Position numbers and translations under genes: made by a program
Notes under the pieces: generated by a model
What the model was told of the DNA's origin: nothing
Database searches by the model: none
The model's input: only the letters and a program-made list of their open reading frames with translations
DNA from: Acanthococcus lagerstroemiae
Lineage: Eukaryota > Arthropoda > Insecta > Hemiptera > Eriococcidae
Direction: 5' to 3'
Assembly: GCA_031841125.1 (NCBI GenBank)
Contig: JAJSSI010000064.1
Coordinates: 1-64,000 of the forward strand
Length of the DNA stretch: 64,000 bases
In this document: in pieces, positions 35,246 to 46,249 of the stretch
How positions within the stretch are numbered: the first letter of the stretch is position 1
How the letters are laid out: every line of letters starts with the position of its first letter

Positions 35246-35640
35246 CTGTTCGAGTGCAGTGCAGAAAAATTTCAAATCCTTCTACATGTGATAACAAATA
35301 GTGTATTATCATTATCATTTACAAAATGTCAATGCAACACAGAGACAGAGTCTCTTCTTTGCTAAAGAGAAGAGAAAAAAAAAGGAATAACAGGAATACA
35401 GCATCCCAGAAACAAAGTCTCTTCATTGCCGATGTTAATAGTAAGTTAATAGTTAGTTCCAAGTACAACATCCCAGAGAAGAAGTCTCTTCTTTGTTGCT
35501 GTTAAGACAGGCGCTTAGACAATTCTACATGTTACTTACTTCTAACAAATTTAAACTAATACTAATTTTTTTATTTTTTTATTATACAGACATTTAATAT
35601 TGACAAGCACAACGAATGAATGGCCATTTACGAGTTAGGC

Positions 35641-38600
35641 TTATTGATTCAAGTTATTCAAGAATCTCAGCAATTTATCTCTACATGAACGGAAGGGTTC
35701 CTGTAGTAGCGGTTTTGTAAGGAAGTCAGCAAGTTGCTTATCTGTACTGACCTGTTGTACCTTCAACAAATTTTCATTTACGTATTCACGAATTTTAAGG
35801 TAGCGAATTTGAACATGTTTGAGTTTTCCTCTACCGACTGTATTATACGATTGTTGCATTGCTGCATAGTTATCTTCAAATAGAGTGGCAGGAAAAACTT
35901 TTAACCCAATTGTTTCTTCTGTTAAATAGGCAACGAATAATACGTCATGGGCAGCTTCATTCAGAGCAATGAATTCAGCTTCGCAGGTGTGTTCTGCTAT
36001 ACAAGCTTGTAGTCGAGAGCACCACTGTATTGGTGTCTCAAACATCCGTATTACAAATCCGGTTGTCGATTTACGAGTTGAATCTCCAGCGTGATCGGCG
36101 TCTACGTACGCGTCGATTGAACTGGTCTGTAGACTATCATTTGTAGAAGGGATACTTGTATTGCGAATAGAACATTGTATCCCTAACGTTTTTGTTTTGT
36201 TCAAGTAATGTAAGACCCTTTGTACCAGTGTCCAGTGTAGGGTCGTTGGTTGAGTCTGAAATCGAGCCAAATAGTTAACGGCGAAACTGATGTCTGGTCG
36301 TGTATAGTTAGCCAGGTACATCAGTGCTCCAATCGCTTGGCGATATGGAAAGTTCTCTGTTGTTTCCAGTATATAGAGTGTTGAGTGAGTAGATAGTGGT
36401 GGCATTGGTGTTAGTGACCACTTTGATACTTGTGATTTAGGTAAGTCTGACGAATAGAATTGACGAATTATCGACTCAGTATATGTGGCTTGATGTAGAA
36501 TAATTCCGTTTGGACTTTTCTCCACTTGGATGCCGACAAATGTTCTAGGAAATCCTAGATTTTTTATTTCGAATTGAGTGGACAGTCTAGTGAGCGTTTC
36601 GTTTTTAGCTTCTTCGTAATTTCCAGTTATTAGTATATCGTCTACATATACTACTATTAGTACAACGCGATTTCCCTCGCGTTTTGTGTAGATGCACGGT
36701 TCTCTTGCATTTCTCGTAAAGTTGAGAGACTTAAAAAACGAATCTAGTTCCCTATTAAAACAAATTGGCGCTGTAGCTAACCCATATAAGGCTTTCTTCA
36801 GCTTGCATACGAATTTCTTTGGATTAAAATTTTCCATTCCTTGTGGGATGGATACGAATTTTTTACGGTCAATTGTGCCATTCAGAAACGCATTCACCAA
36901 GTCAATTTGAACAACGTCCCATCCAAAGTAAGACGCAACGTTGAAAAACCATCGAATAGAAACAGCAGCAGGCGTAGGGCAGGCTGTATCGATTTTCGAG
37001 TACTTTTCCTTATCCTTACACCCGACTGCTACAAGTCTTGCTTTATGGGTACCATCTGGTTTCACAGTGAATACCCACCTCAGCGGGATTACATATTCAT
37101 TTTTCGGTCTTGAGACTATGTCCCAGACTTGATAACGAATCATTGCATCAAGCTCTTTTCGAATTGCAGTTTTCCACTTATCTGCGGCAGGACCACTCGT
37201 CGCTTCTTTGTAGGTCAATCGTTGGTCCTGGTAGGCAGTAAACGTTCGTTTATCAAATTCGCCAAAATGGTCATACATAATTTTTAGTGTATTCACTGTG
37301 ACGGTATCGTTAGTGTCCCAATCGTAATCTAATGTTTGTTCTTCAACATGTTCACAGTCGCTTAGTTCCAAGTCCGAGTTATCGTTAGTATCGTGTGATG
37401 TGGTCATATTTTCAGACGGTGATGAGTTAGACACGAATTCAGTAGCGCCCCCTCCATTTTGGATGTTGCTACTCTCCGAATCACCCCCTCCGTTGAGGAG
37501 CAGGGTCATATTATCTGTCTCATCGCACTGTGACGGAGAAACAGTGGATTCTCCGAATAATTCTAGAACACTTTTTAGTAGTGACTCTTTCACAGGGAAA
37601 TCATCTTTAAACAGGTGACTCTCATCAATTTTTACATTACACACATTATCAGTTTTCCTAGTAGCCGGATCAAATACAGTATATCCTGTGTTGGTATACC
37701 CAACCAGGTACCGAGTTTTCGAGCGAGGATCAAATTTCCTACCTGGTGCGATAGTTTCATTTAGTACTTCAACGCGAGCGCCGAATTTTTTTATTTGGCT
37801 CAAGTTTTGCCGTTTGTTGTAAAACTTTACAAACGGTGTCATCAGGTTCAGTCCCGAATGCGGAGTCCTATTGTACAACCAACACGCAGCTTGTACAGCT
37901 AGTCCCCACATATTCGCTGGCATACCTGACTCGAATAATAATGCACGGGTGCGTTGTTGGATGGTCAAGTTAACACGTTCTACCAAACCATTATGTTCGT
38001 GGCAGTAAGGTTCCGAATGATCTGGTTTTACATCGAATTTTTCAAGTACTTTACGTGTTTCTTCGCTCGTGAATTCAGACGCGTTATCGCATCGTAAGCG
38101 ATCAAATTGTCCCGGTGAGGGATACTTCGCTCGTATTATTCGAAATGCTTCATGTAAGCAGTTAGGAGTCTCAGATTTCTGTTTCATAACGAATACTTGA
38201 AGATACCGAGTGTAGTCATCTATGACACATAAGACGAATTTATTTTTTTGTACGAATGTTGGGGGAGAGTTGGGTCCAAATATATCGGCATGAACTACTT
38301 CCCCTACACGAGTAGCACGCTCCCGATCTTTTGGGAACGATTTTCGAATTAATTTTGCTTGAGCACAAATTTTACAATTACTTATGGAGGCTGTTGAAAG
38401 TAAATCGGGAACTCCATCACTAACTTTCGCTAATTGATTGACGTATTCTGCCGAAATATGCCCCATTCGACTATGCCATAAATCACCTTCGGTCTTCAAG
38501 AGTTCTAGTTTCGCTGGTGTTAGTTTTCGTTTCAATGCACGCTTTCGATTTCTACAAATAGTCACTTTACAACAATTAATTTTATTCTGATTCACATTAC

Positions 38601-40518
38601 TAGTACCAGTACAAATGTTAGTAAACAAATTCGACGAATTAATCGAGTTACACATCGATTTGAACGAATTGACTGGATCTATGTATGCATCCACTTTGAA
38701 TAAACCGGCACTAGTACGGAGTAAAGTTAGTTTTCTTTTCTGTTTCCTAGAAAATATATATCCGCTATTAATATTCAAGACAAAAGACGATTTAAACTGA
38801 TCGCTGAACTTTGTACAGCTAATGACCAGGTCTGTCATGTTAGGAACGTATTGAACGTGTTCTAGTCGTAAGATAGTATTTACATCACGAAATTTCAGTA
38901 ATATTGGTAGTACTCCTTCACCTTGTGAGCTTCCATCTTCTTTCATGAAGGTGGAATCCACCGGTTTCGGGTACTCGAATGTTTTGAACTCGACAAGCAG
39001 TTTCGAATCATACACCATGTGGTGCGAAGCACACGAATCAGTTAATATGGTTACTAGTTTCAGGTTGTTCGTACTATAATCGTTATCGTTACAAATATCA
39101 ATATTAAGTTTACTTTTTCTCGGTGGTTGAGGACAATCTTTCGATAGATGCCCACCATCTTCATAGCAATTGAAACACGTTCGGCCTTTTCTTTTACATT
39201 GAGCTGCCGAGTGGAGATATAGCCCACAATTACTACATTGTGCTTTCTTTTTCTCCTCGGCAGTCATGTTTTTCAGTTGTTCGAATTGTTCGGCTGTGTA
39301 CGGGGGCTTTATCACGTTTGGTTTGTCAGTTGTAGTTCGTTTGCTTGGAACGCGCGACTGATTGTCGTTTTGTTGACGTTTTTCTCCTGTTGACATCGAA
39401 TTATCGAATATTAACGAATTATCTAAAACGTTGTCGTAAGTTACGTTTTGTTCTCTGTAAACACTCGAATTAATATTACAAGTAATACGATTACAATTAT
39501 CATTACTAATACTATTACTCTGAGTACCTGTTTTATTGGGCCCATTCGTTTTCGGTTTATTTCGGCCGTGGTCGAGCTGCAGAAAACATTGTTTTACTTT
39601 TTCGTAGGATTGCATCTCCGTCAGCGATGCAATATTATTATAAAATGCGAAGTAACGTGTAGTTGCATCATATATCCCTTCAATTTTTTGGAGGAACAGA
39701 GATGCTAAAAATTCGTCGCTGAAATTTGTTCCAAGTAACATGAAATCTTCTATACAGTTGTCAAATTCCGTTACGAATCGAACTGGATCGAATCCACTGA
39801 CAAATTTCAGATGATTGAATCGGTTGTTTAGCTGAACGAAGTCCCTCATACGCGTGGTCGAATACGTTTTTTCAAGAATTCCGTATGCCTCAAATGCGGA
39901 CTTTACGTTTTGAATAAGGCACGCCGTCGATTTTGTCAGTGACGCCTGAACCACCTGTAGTGATTGAGCGTTCAACACAACACGTCGCGCCGGTGACACC
40001 TGGATCGAAGAGCCATTTTCTGATTCTATAAACGGAAGTAGCATTAACGCTCCCAAACTAAGTTCGATTTTAGCTTTCCACGCCTTGAAATTACGGTAGC
40101 CCTGTAGTTTTTCGTACTCGGCAAATTGTGGAATTGCAAACGGTGGAGTCCTATACGCCTTGTCCAAATCGGCCATACGGTTTTCTTCAGAATTTAGGCT
40201 GTTTACTTTTGGAATTTGTATCTGTCCGGCCTGGATCATTGATACAAATGTGGCCATTTGCTCGTTCATCATTTGCTTGATAGTTTCCATATCAATCATT
40301 TGTGAAGAAGACGTGGAGGTTAAAGGCGAGGAGGGCCGATGAACGAGGTTCAAATTCGAATTGATTGACGTATTCTCCATTACCTGGTCATTCGAAGCTT
40401 CTTGATTGTGATCGATTCGATCTGAATCGGGATTGATGTTATTTTTAGTACTCTCATCGTCAGCAGCGGCAGCGTCACCCGTTGTCATCTCTGACTTGGA
40501 CCTCGTGGTTGGAGACAT
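35641..40518 (-). CDS. Ty1/copia Gag-Pol polyprotein, intact
   Basis: The frame is open from 40602, but the likely start is ATG 40518 (MSPTTRSKSEM), giving 1625 aa; the 28 preceding codons are hydrophobic and leader-like. Domains in order (approximate residues): gag core 110-320; a CX2CX4HX4C knuckle (CSNCGLYLHSAAQC, ~425-440) and a second knuckle with one extra residue (CX2CX5HX4C, ~446-461); protease with DSCAS where DSGAS is usual (~493); GAG-pre-integrase (LWHSRMGHIS, ~678); integrase with catalytic residues in HADIFGP, RCDNASE and the EHNG...VERVN block (~740-850); copia RT from LDAMIRYQVWD to FFKSLNF with YVDDILITG (~1130-1340); and RNase H (DAYVDADHAGD, AEHTCEAEF, ~1450-1530). No stop or frameshift is present. 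Ty1/copia elements make one polyprotein that is cut by the protease; here nothing suggests a programmed frameshift. Confidence 0.96.
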   Translation of the reverse strand: MSPTTRSKSEMTTGDAAAADDESTKNNINPDSDRIDHNQEASNDQVMENTSINSNLNLVHRPSSPLTSTSSSQMIDMETIKQMMNEQMATFVSMIQAGQIQIPKVNSLNSEENRMADLDKAYRTPPFAIPQFAEYEKLQGYRNFKAWKAKIELSLGALMLLPFIESENGSSIQVSPARRVVLNAQSLQVVQASLTKSTACLIQNVKSAFEAYGILEKTYSTTRMRDFVQLNNRFNHLKFVSGFDPVRFVTEFDNCIEDFMLLGTNFSDEFLASLFLQKIEGIYDATTRYFAFYNNIASLTEMQSYEKVKQCFLQLDHGRNKPKTNGPNKTGTQSNSISNDNCNRITCNINSSVYREQNVTYDNVLDNSLIFDNSMSTGEKRQQNDNQSRVPSKRTTTDKPNVIKPPYTAEQFEQLKNMTAEEKKKAQCSNCGLYLHSAAQCKRKGRTCFNCYEDGGHLSKDCPQPPRKSKLNIDICNDNDYSTNNLKLVTILTDSCASHHMVYDSKLLVEFKTFEYPKPVDSTFMKEDGSSQGEGVLPILLKFRDVNTILRLEHVQYVPNMTDLVISCTKFSDQFKSSFVLNINSGYIFSRKQKRKLTLLRTSAGLFKVDAYIDPVNSFKSMCNSINSSNLFTNICTGTSNVNQNKINCCKVTICRNRKRALKRKLTPAKLELLKTEGDLWHSRMGHISAEYVNQLAKVSDGVPDLLSTASISNCKICAQAKLIRKSFPKDRERATRVGEVVHADIFGPNSPPTFVQKNKFVLCVIDDYTRYLQVFVMKQKSETPNCLHEAFRIIRAKYPSPGQFDRLRCDNASEFTSEETRKVLEKFDVKPDHSEPYCHEHNGLVERVNLTIQQRTRALLFESGMPANMWGLAVQAACWLYNRTPHSGLNLMTPFVKFYNKRQNLSQIKKFGARVEVLNETIAPGRKFDPRSKTRYLVGYTNTGYTVFDPATRKTDNVCNVKIDESHLFKDDFPVKESLLKSVLELFGESTVSPSQCDETDNMTLLLNGGGDSESSNIQNGGGATEFVSNSSPSENMTTSHDTNDNSDLELSDCEHVEEQTLDYDWDTNDTVTVNTLKIMYDHFGEFDKRTFTAYQDQRLTYKEATSGPAADKWKTAIRKELDAMIRYQVWDIVSRPKNEYVIPLRWVFTVKPDGTHKARLVAVGCKDKEKYSKIDTACPTPAAVSIRWFFNVASYFGWDVVQIDLVNAFLNGTIDRKKFVSIPQGMENFNPKKFVCKLKKALYGLATAPICFNRELDSFFKSLNFTRNAREPCIYTKREGNRVVLIVVYVDDILITGNYEEAKNETLTRLSTQFEIKNLGFPRTFVGIQVEKSPNGIILHQATYTESIIRQFYSSDLPKSQVSKWSLTPMPPLSTHSTLYILETTENFPYRQAIGALMYLANYTRPDISFAVNYLARFQTQPTTLHWTLVQRVLHYLNKTKTLGIQCSIRNTSIPSTNDSLQTSSIDAYVDADHAGDSTRKSTTGFVIRMFETPIQWCSRLQACIAEHTCEAEFIALNEAAHDVLFVAYLTEETIGLKVFPATLFEDNYAAMQQSYNTVGRGKLKHVQIRYLKIREYVNENLLKVQQVSTDKQLADFLTKPLLQEPFRSCRDKLLRFLNNLNQ

Positions 40519-40646
40519 TATTATAAGTTCGTTAAGCTTAATGTTTACAATATGTAGTTCGATGTAATGAGTTTTCACGAATTGTATTAAAAAAAAGAGC
40601 AAATAAAATCAAAAAAATTGCAAATAAATTCGCATTAATGCATTAA

Positions 40647-40837
40647 TGTCACGATATAATTACGAATACCGAGTTTTACACCGTTGCACCTTATGCACGT
40701 TTTCATTCGAATGCCGGCCCGCATTGAACTTCGCCTTGTGAGGGTGACGGTTGTATCGTGAGGTGTGATGGCCATGCCGTGTCTCACGGAACGAGGAACA
40801 GGTGACATGGATAGGTGGGTATATTCCACCGCTGACA
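40647..40837 (-). repeat. Copia 5' LTR
   Basis: 191 bp, one base different from 35044-35234. It holds the promoter by position. Confidence 0.96.
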
Positions 40838-40842
40838 CATGG
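40838..40842. repeat. Copia target duplication, right
   Basis: CATGG, identical to 35039-35043. Confidence 0.92.
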
Positions 40843-40936
40843 CCAAATGGGTACAAGTTCAAATGAGTACTAGTTCAAATGGGTACAAGGCCAAATGGGT
40901 ACATGGTCATGTGGATACGAGTTCATTTGGATACAT
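40841..40936 (+). repeat. Second 16-bp array, part right of the copia insertion
   Basis: Six 16-bp units with consensus about GTTCAAATGGGTACAA (GGCCAAATGGGTACAA, GTTCAAATGAGTACTA and others, the last being GTTCATTTGGATACAT). Together with 35026-35041 this was a seven-unit array before the copia element landed. It lies 68 bp from array C. Confidence 0.9.
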
Positions 40937-40997
40937 TTTCTCAAGACTACAACAGTAGGGCCAATGCGTGTGATTTGAAGAAAACGTAGCTGCTTGG

Positions 40998-42034
40998 GTA
41001 ATACGCCATGTAGCCGCAACATCAAGAGACCGCAATATCAGGAGACCGCAAAACCAAGAGGCCGCAATACCAAGAGACCGCAATTTGAAAAATAAAGTAG
41101 TGTAGCCAACCGCACATATTGGGTGGATCAACATTTCTCTTTCAAGGATAATTTCTAAGGGAATTTGTTTGCGTGAAAATGACGTCGACGAATGACGATG
41201 GTTATTCTTATTCACAGTATTCATGTCTATTGCGTAGATTGTAATTATTATGTTCTATGACTTTCCCTGTCACTCTTATCATTGGTTCGCGGTCGCACTG
41301 TTATTGATAATTATATTAAGCTGACAAGGGACAGAATTGTCAGATTTCTGGTGAGATTTTTGTATTCCGGTTAAAACTATCTGAAAACGAATTCTTCGAA
41401 GTTTATTATTAATTATTACAAAACTCGTTATTAAATCTGTTGCATACATGTGAACACACCAATTGAAATATTTACATTTGGTCGCCGGGTTCTCAATATT
41501 TACATTCCTCCGGGAGCCAGTATTGAGAGTAATGATGATCTGGGATTTTATTGAACGTTTCTGTTGGTGAGTATGAAACTGATGATTTTTATGTTTGTGA
41601 AACTGTCAGTTGCTGTATAGTTTAGAATATATCACGGGAAAACTGTTTTAACATCGCCTGTTTCGTATTGAATGTACCACAATTCAAGTAAAATTCAGTT
41701 ATACGTAGGTTTTATTTAGACGCCTGCATTATTTCCACTAATCGGTTATTTGTACACATTTCAGAATTACACTCCCAATGCAAGATGTATGATGACCATG
41801 ATCAGTGAACAGCGATCTGTTTTCAGTCAGATTTACAGCCTTTCAAGTCTCACTGGTAGAAATGATGATACTGTATTGAGTGTCACTTAGGCCTATTTAT
41901 TTGGTTTTTAAGAAATATTTAACATTATTACAATCTTTTAGTTCTAGGATTTTGGAGTCCTTATGTCAATGCGCCTGTTTTCGGTGTATGTCGTTTTTCA
42001 GCAGAAGAGAACGGGATCGTCCCCTTCAATATCT
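40998..42034 (-). repeat. Right arm of ~1-kb inverted repeat
   Basis: Reverse complement of 1-1053, starting at GGTAATACGCC (inner end) and matching up to AGATATTGAAGGGG at 42034, which pairs with window base 1. It may extend further, but its partner sequence lies outside the window. Confidence 0.85.
41005..41083 (-). repeat. Five-unit 16-bp array C
   Basis: Minus-strand counterpart of array A with the same five units, cap unit included, and GGTTGGCTACACTAC beyond it. Confidence 0.9.
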
Positions 42035-43440
42035 CTGTCACCATGCTCAAATATGCGAATTCTCAGGTTCGGCGTGAGACGCTCGAGACAAGGCTTTCTT
42101 CATTAAGAGGAGGATAGTCACTTAATAACAGATTTCTAACCATGCAGTGCATAATAGTTCAATAAATATGAGCTTCGCCGCATTTTTTATGATTTTTTTT
42201 TTTTAGTAATATTTGTACTGTAAACAGTTCATGTATTGTAAAACTGGAATTCCCAGTTCAACGTCATGCAAATGAAATTGTGTGAAAGATACATCTCTAC
42301 TTTCATGTGGATGTATTTAATATTGAGACGAATAAACTCCTACTTCAAAGTTTGTTAAAATGAATGTAGTATGTATACAAACTCTAGAGTGCAATGTCGC
42401 ATATTAATGAACATTTGCAATCGTATCTGGTGACTAACCCACGTATACATAAACTCGAATTACTTATCGTGATTTTTTTTTTGTAATTGCGTGCAATGCC
42501 ACTGTCTATTCTGAGGGGTCAGAAAGTGATTCTGCTGGAAATGTTATTCGAAATAATGAAGGAGACTATTTGAAAAACGCTGAGTAGTGTTGTGCATTAT
42601 GGTTATGAAACATAAACCCAAAAAGTGAACAGGAGAAAAGTAAGGTTGCATGTTTTTCGGGATTTCATAGAGAATTTGAACTTTAATTTCCGAATCGCAC
42701 CTAATAATATTATTAACACGGTGTAGTGATTAGTGCTTAACCTGTTTTGATAATTAGTAGTCCTCATAAACGATAAACTTCATGTAGGAACGTGCTCTAT
42801 TCTGAAAATTCGTGGGGTATGGGGAAGCACAGATTACAAAATTTATGATTTTGATCAAAATTTTCTCAAACAAATATTGATTTAACGCGAATAAATGTAC
42901 CACCAGTAAACATTATTTATTTATTTTGTATGTAAGCCCCCACTCACAGCTGGTTCAGCCAATTACAGTGGTCAACTTCTGGTATTGTAGGGGCTACAAT
43001 TCTTGTAATTTCCAAATTGAAAATTGGATCGTGGTGCCATAATTTTCAAACTGTTGCAACGGTGAAAATTAACCAAAAATAGCAGGTTCCTGTGGTTTTC
43101 TAGAAGCATTCACTGGTGAACTTGAAATTGTAAACCAATAATTTGTAGTGCAAAATGTGAATCAAACTTGTTATTCTTTAATTACCGTCTTCCGATAGCA
43201 CCTCCAGTTTTAAGGATAATTTTTTTTAAATCGAAATCTTATTGCCGTTAGCAGACACCCAGTAGGTATATGATATATGTAAAGCACGAGTGCATAGTTT
43301 CTTTATAAATAGGTACCGCCATCTATAGAAAATAACAAACTTTGCTTTTAATAGAACGCGTATATTTTTTGCTACATTAATAATCAAATTAAGCAGTTGA
43401 AAATAATATGCATTGTAGAAATACGTATGTGGTAACTGCT
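42035..43440. other. No supported gene
   Basis: AT-rich; nothing recognised on either strand. Confidence 0.5.
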
Positions 43441-44700
43441 TAAAATTACAACATTTCAAGTTACAAAGGAAACAATTGAAAAATCAATAGAAGATTATGA
43501 TGGAATGCACTAGAAACTAAAACTCACAAAATGGGAGATATAATCGTAATCCAAAATAAAATAATTTAAAATAGAAAATTAAAAAAGCTATAGGCCAAAG
43601 CACTTTTTTTTAAAGTAGGTATGTATTTAATAAAATAAAAGCTACCCCTTCGATGTCAATAAAAAAAGAAAATTGTTTTTTGATGCGAAGAAATTTGTCC
43701 ATTGGCTAAAAATTTCTAAAAATAATCATCCATAACAAAAATCTCTCCCCCCCCCCCAATGAGATTGATTCTTTAATATTTTTGTCACAAGAGTCCAATT
43801 TTCTTCGAATTTTCCTACTCAAGTAATGAAATATTCTGATATTAAATAAATTTGAATTTTTTTATCTATCCCATTTTTCAAAATTTGAGATATTTTCCAT
43901 CAAAATTATAATTTTTCACGAACTGCCTTAATTTTTGTGTACAAGTTCTTTAAAGACTCATAATACCAAATTAAAATCGGTTTTCACTATTGTTAACATT
44001 TTCAAATTTGCCATTGTTTCTTTTTATATATCATGCTTATCCTGTCCCTTTGATTAATTTTGTAATTTCCCCCACATCTTACTCAACGTCTGTATACGAG
44101 GTAATATTCAATTTGGTTTACTTTTTCACTCTGCAAAATTATTTGAATTTCGCGATTTGTTTCTTCAAAATTTTTGATAGAACTCATTTATGGCTTTCCC
44201 TGAGTGACTGCAATTTTCGACGAATCAAGCTGAATTTCTCTATTCTATTTGATTGAAGAGTTATATCAAATCAAGTCCGTTTTCATGAATTTTTCGAATT
44301 CTAAGATATATTTTATTCTTCAACATTTTTATTATCATCTATCTCGAATGCGACCAGATTTTTCTAGAAATCTTTCTCAATATTCGTACCCGAATTGTTC
44401 GGAGACTGACGATATCGAACCAACTTATGTTCAATTTCTTCAAATTTTTTAAATTTTCCCTTTTTTCCGTTATTTTTATCCTGACTTTCTGATTAATTTT
44501 TCTGAATGAACACATTTTTCTATTCTGTTAAATTATTTGAATTTCAATATTTTTTATTTCGTCAAAATTCTTTTCATATCTGACTCGTCTTTTTACAGAA
44601 TGACTGAAATCTCACGCGAATCAGACTAAATTTTCCTATACGAAATGAAATTGAACTAGTGATATCAAATTAATTTAAATTTTCCAATTCATGATACTTG
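43441..44700 (+). repeat. AT-rich repeat block, copy 1
   Basis: Aligns in order with 46250-48010. Shared anchors are AAAACTCACA followed by TAATCGTAAT/TAAAATTGTAAT, AAATTTGTCC, AATCATCCA..CAAAAATC with a C run, and TTCCCTGAGTGACTGCAATT at 44196 and 47455. Internally it repeats a (T)GAxTGACTGxAATTTTC..CGAATCA motif at roughly 150-400-bp spacing. Confidence 0.75.
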
Positions 44701-45884
44701 AGTTTTTCTTTCTTCAAAATCGTGGTCATAACCGTGATTATTTTTCTAAAATATGATTACAATTTTCCTACATCGTACTCAACTTTCTTGTATGATTTAT
44801 TTGAAGACATAAGATATTAGGTACGAGTAAATGAGGTCAATTTTCCCATTTTGTAGAATTATTCCTATTATAAGAGTTTTTTTCTTCAAGACTCACTGAT
44901 TATTTCTTCAGGACGACTACAATTTCCTGTAAATCGGCAAACTGAATACTATCAGACTAGGTTGATTTTCAACTATCTCAAATTTTCGTGTTTTAAGATT
45001 TTTTTATTCTCCAAAAATTGTTGTCATAAGTCTTTGATATATCATTTTCCAGGGCGTGACTACAGCTATTAGATAATGAATCTTATAAAATTTTCGTATA
45101 CAAGTTATTTCCAATTTTGTCGAATTTCTCACATTTTTCATTTCTATTTTTCTTCCCATTTTATCTCAATCCTTTCATTATTATTATTACTATTATTATT
45201 TGTATTTTTCAGGTAAATACAATTTTACATGAAATGTACACAGATTTCTTACATGAATTTTTTTAGTGAGACACTTGGTGGTAAATCAGATTTAATTTTC
45301 CATTTTGTCGAATTATTTGACTTTCAAGATGTTTCCCCTATAAAATTCTTATTCAAAATTTATATTTCGAGCACACTTTTCAACATTTTTTGGTGTGTCA
45401 CTTGTATCCTGTTTGGTTGGGCTTTGGTAATCGACCACCTATTCCGCGAGTCTTTGGTTTTTGATCCATTTGATCATAATCCTATTTCGATTTTCCTTTT
45501 GATTATTCAATTCTTTCCTCTGCAATTTGAATTTGTCCAAGTCTGACTAATGAATTATAGCAGTAGTCATGCTGACGAGTATCTGAATTTTAGTGTACGC
45601 GACACACCATCAAAAGAGAAAAGAAAAATTTTGATTAAAAGAAAATTTTTTGTCGGATTCTAGAAGAGAAAAAAAGTGAAGCAAAATAAAATTATCTTTG
45701 AATAAAAATTAAGAAGAAAAAAACATCCTTTCTTTATTACTAATGATAAAAAACAATTTTTAACGCAAAAAAATCTGCTTGTTTAGAAGATGGAAGATGC
45801 GGTTTTCTTATCAATATTTTATTTTACTTTAGGTACGAAAATAGCCAATCTTAAGAGCCTCGTACCATTTAACTTGGAATGTTA

Positions 45885-46065
45885 ACGATGAGACATCCCG
45901 GCCCTTTTTTTAGGGAGTTGAAATTTATTCGCCCCAGTACTAGACCACTGCTCTTATTCCAAATTCGATTACGAACACGCCAAAATTCAGATACCCTTCA
46001 GCGTAGCTACTACTGTAATTTACAGGACGGACTTGGACAAATTCAATTTGAAAAGGAAAGAATTG
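45885..46065 (+). repeat. Direct repeat, copy 1 (~2.44 kb from copy 2)
   Basis: AGGGAGTTGAAATTTATTCG, AACACGCCAAAATTCAGATA and CTACTACTGTAATTTACAGG recur at 48325-48465. It has a ~20-bp extra segment after CGCCCCA compared with copy 2. Confidence 0.85.
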
Positions 46066-46249
46066 AAAATTCGAAAGAATCATCATTTATTTGTTATTTA
46101 ACGACGCCCGACATCTTGGTCTTTAGCGTCCAGTCATATTACAAAACAAAATGTGTTACTAGGTACCCGTATACAAAATATAAATAACAAAGGCAAGTTA
46201 ATGGTACAATTAAACTAATATGGAGAAAGGCATAATTATCTATAACAAT

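Larger units (their letters stand above)
35044..40837 (-). mobile_element. Complete Ty1/copia LTR retrotransposon, 5794 bp
   Basis: Two 191-bp LTRs (35044-35234 and 40647-40837) begin TGTCA and end TGACA and differ at a single base (G/C, about 35140 against 40735). A 5-bp duplication CATGG flanks the whole. A polypurine tract (minus-strand TTGGGAGGGGG, 35235-35245) precedes the 3' LTR. The single Gag-Pol frame is uninterrupted. No standard TGG-type primer-binding site is obvious next to the 5' LTR on the minus strand (40646 downwards reads TTAATGCATTAATGCG). By LTR identity it is a young insertion. Confidence 0.96.

Noticed and set aside
1..42034. Polinton/Maverick giant transposon
   Set aside because: The ~1-kb arms would fit, but no polymerase B, integrase, packaging ATPase or capsid-like genes lie between them. 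The contents are unrelated insertions.
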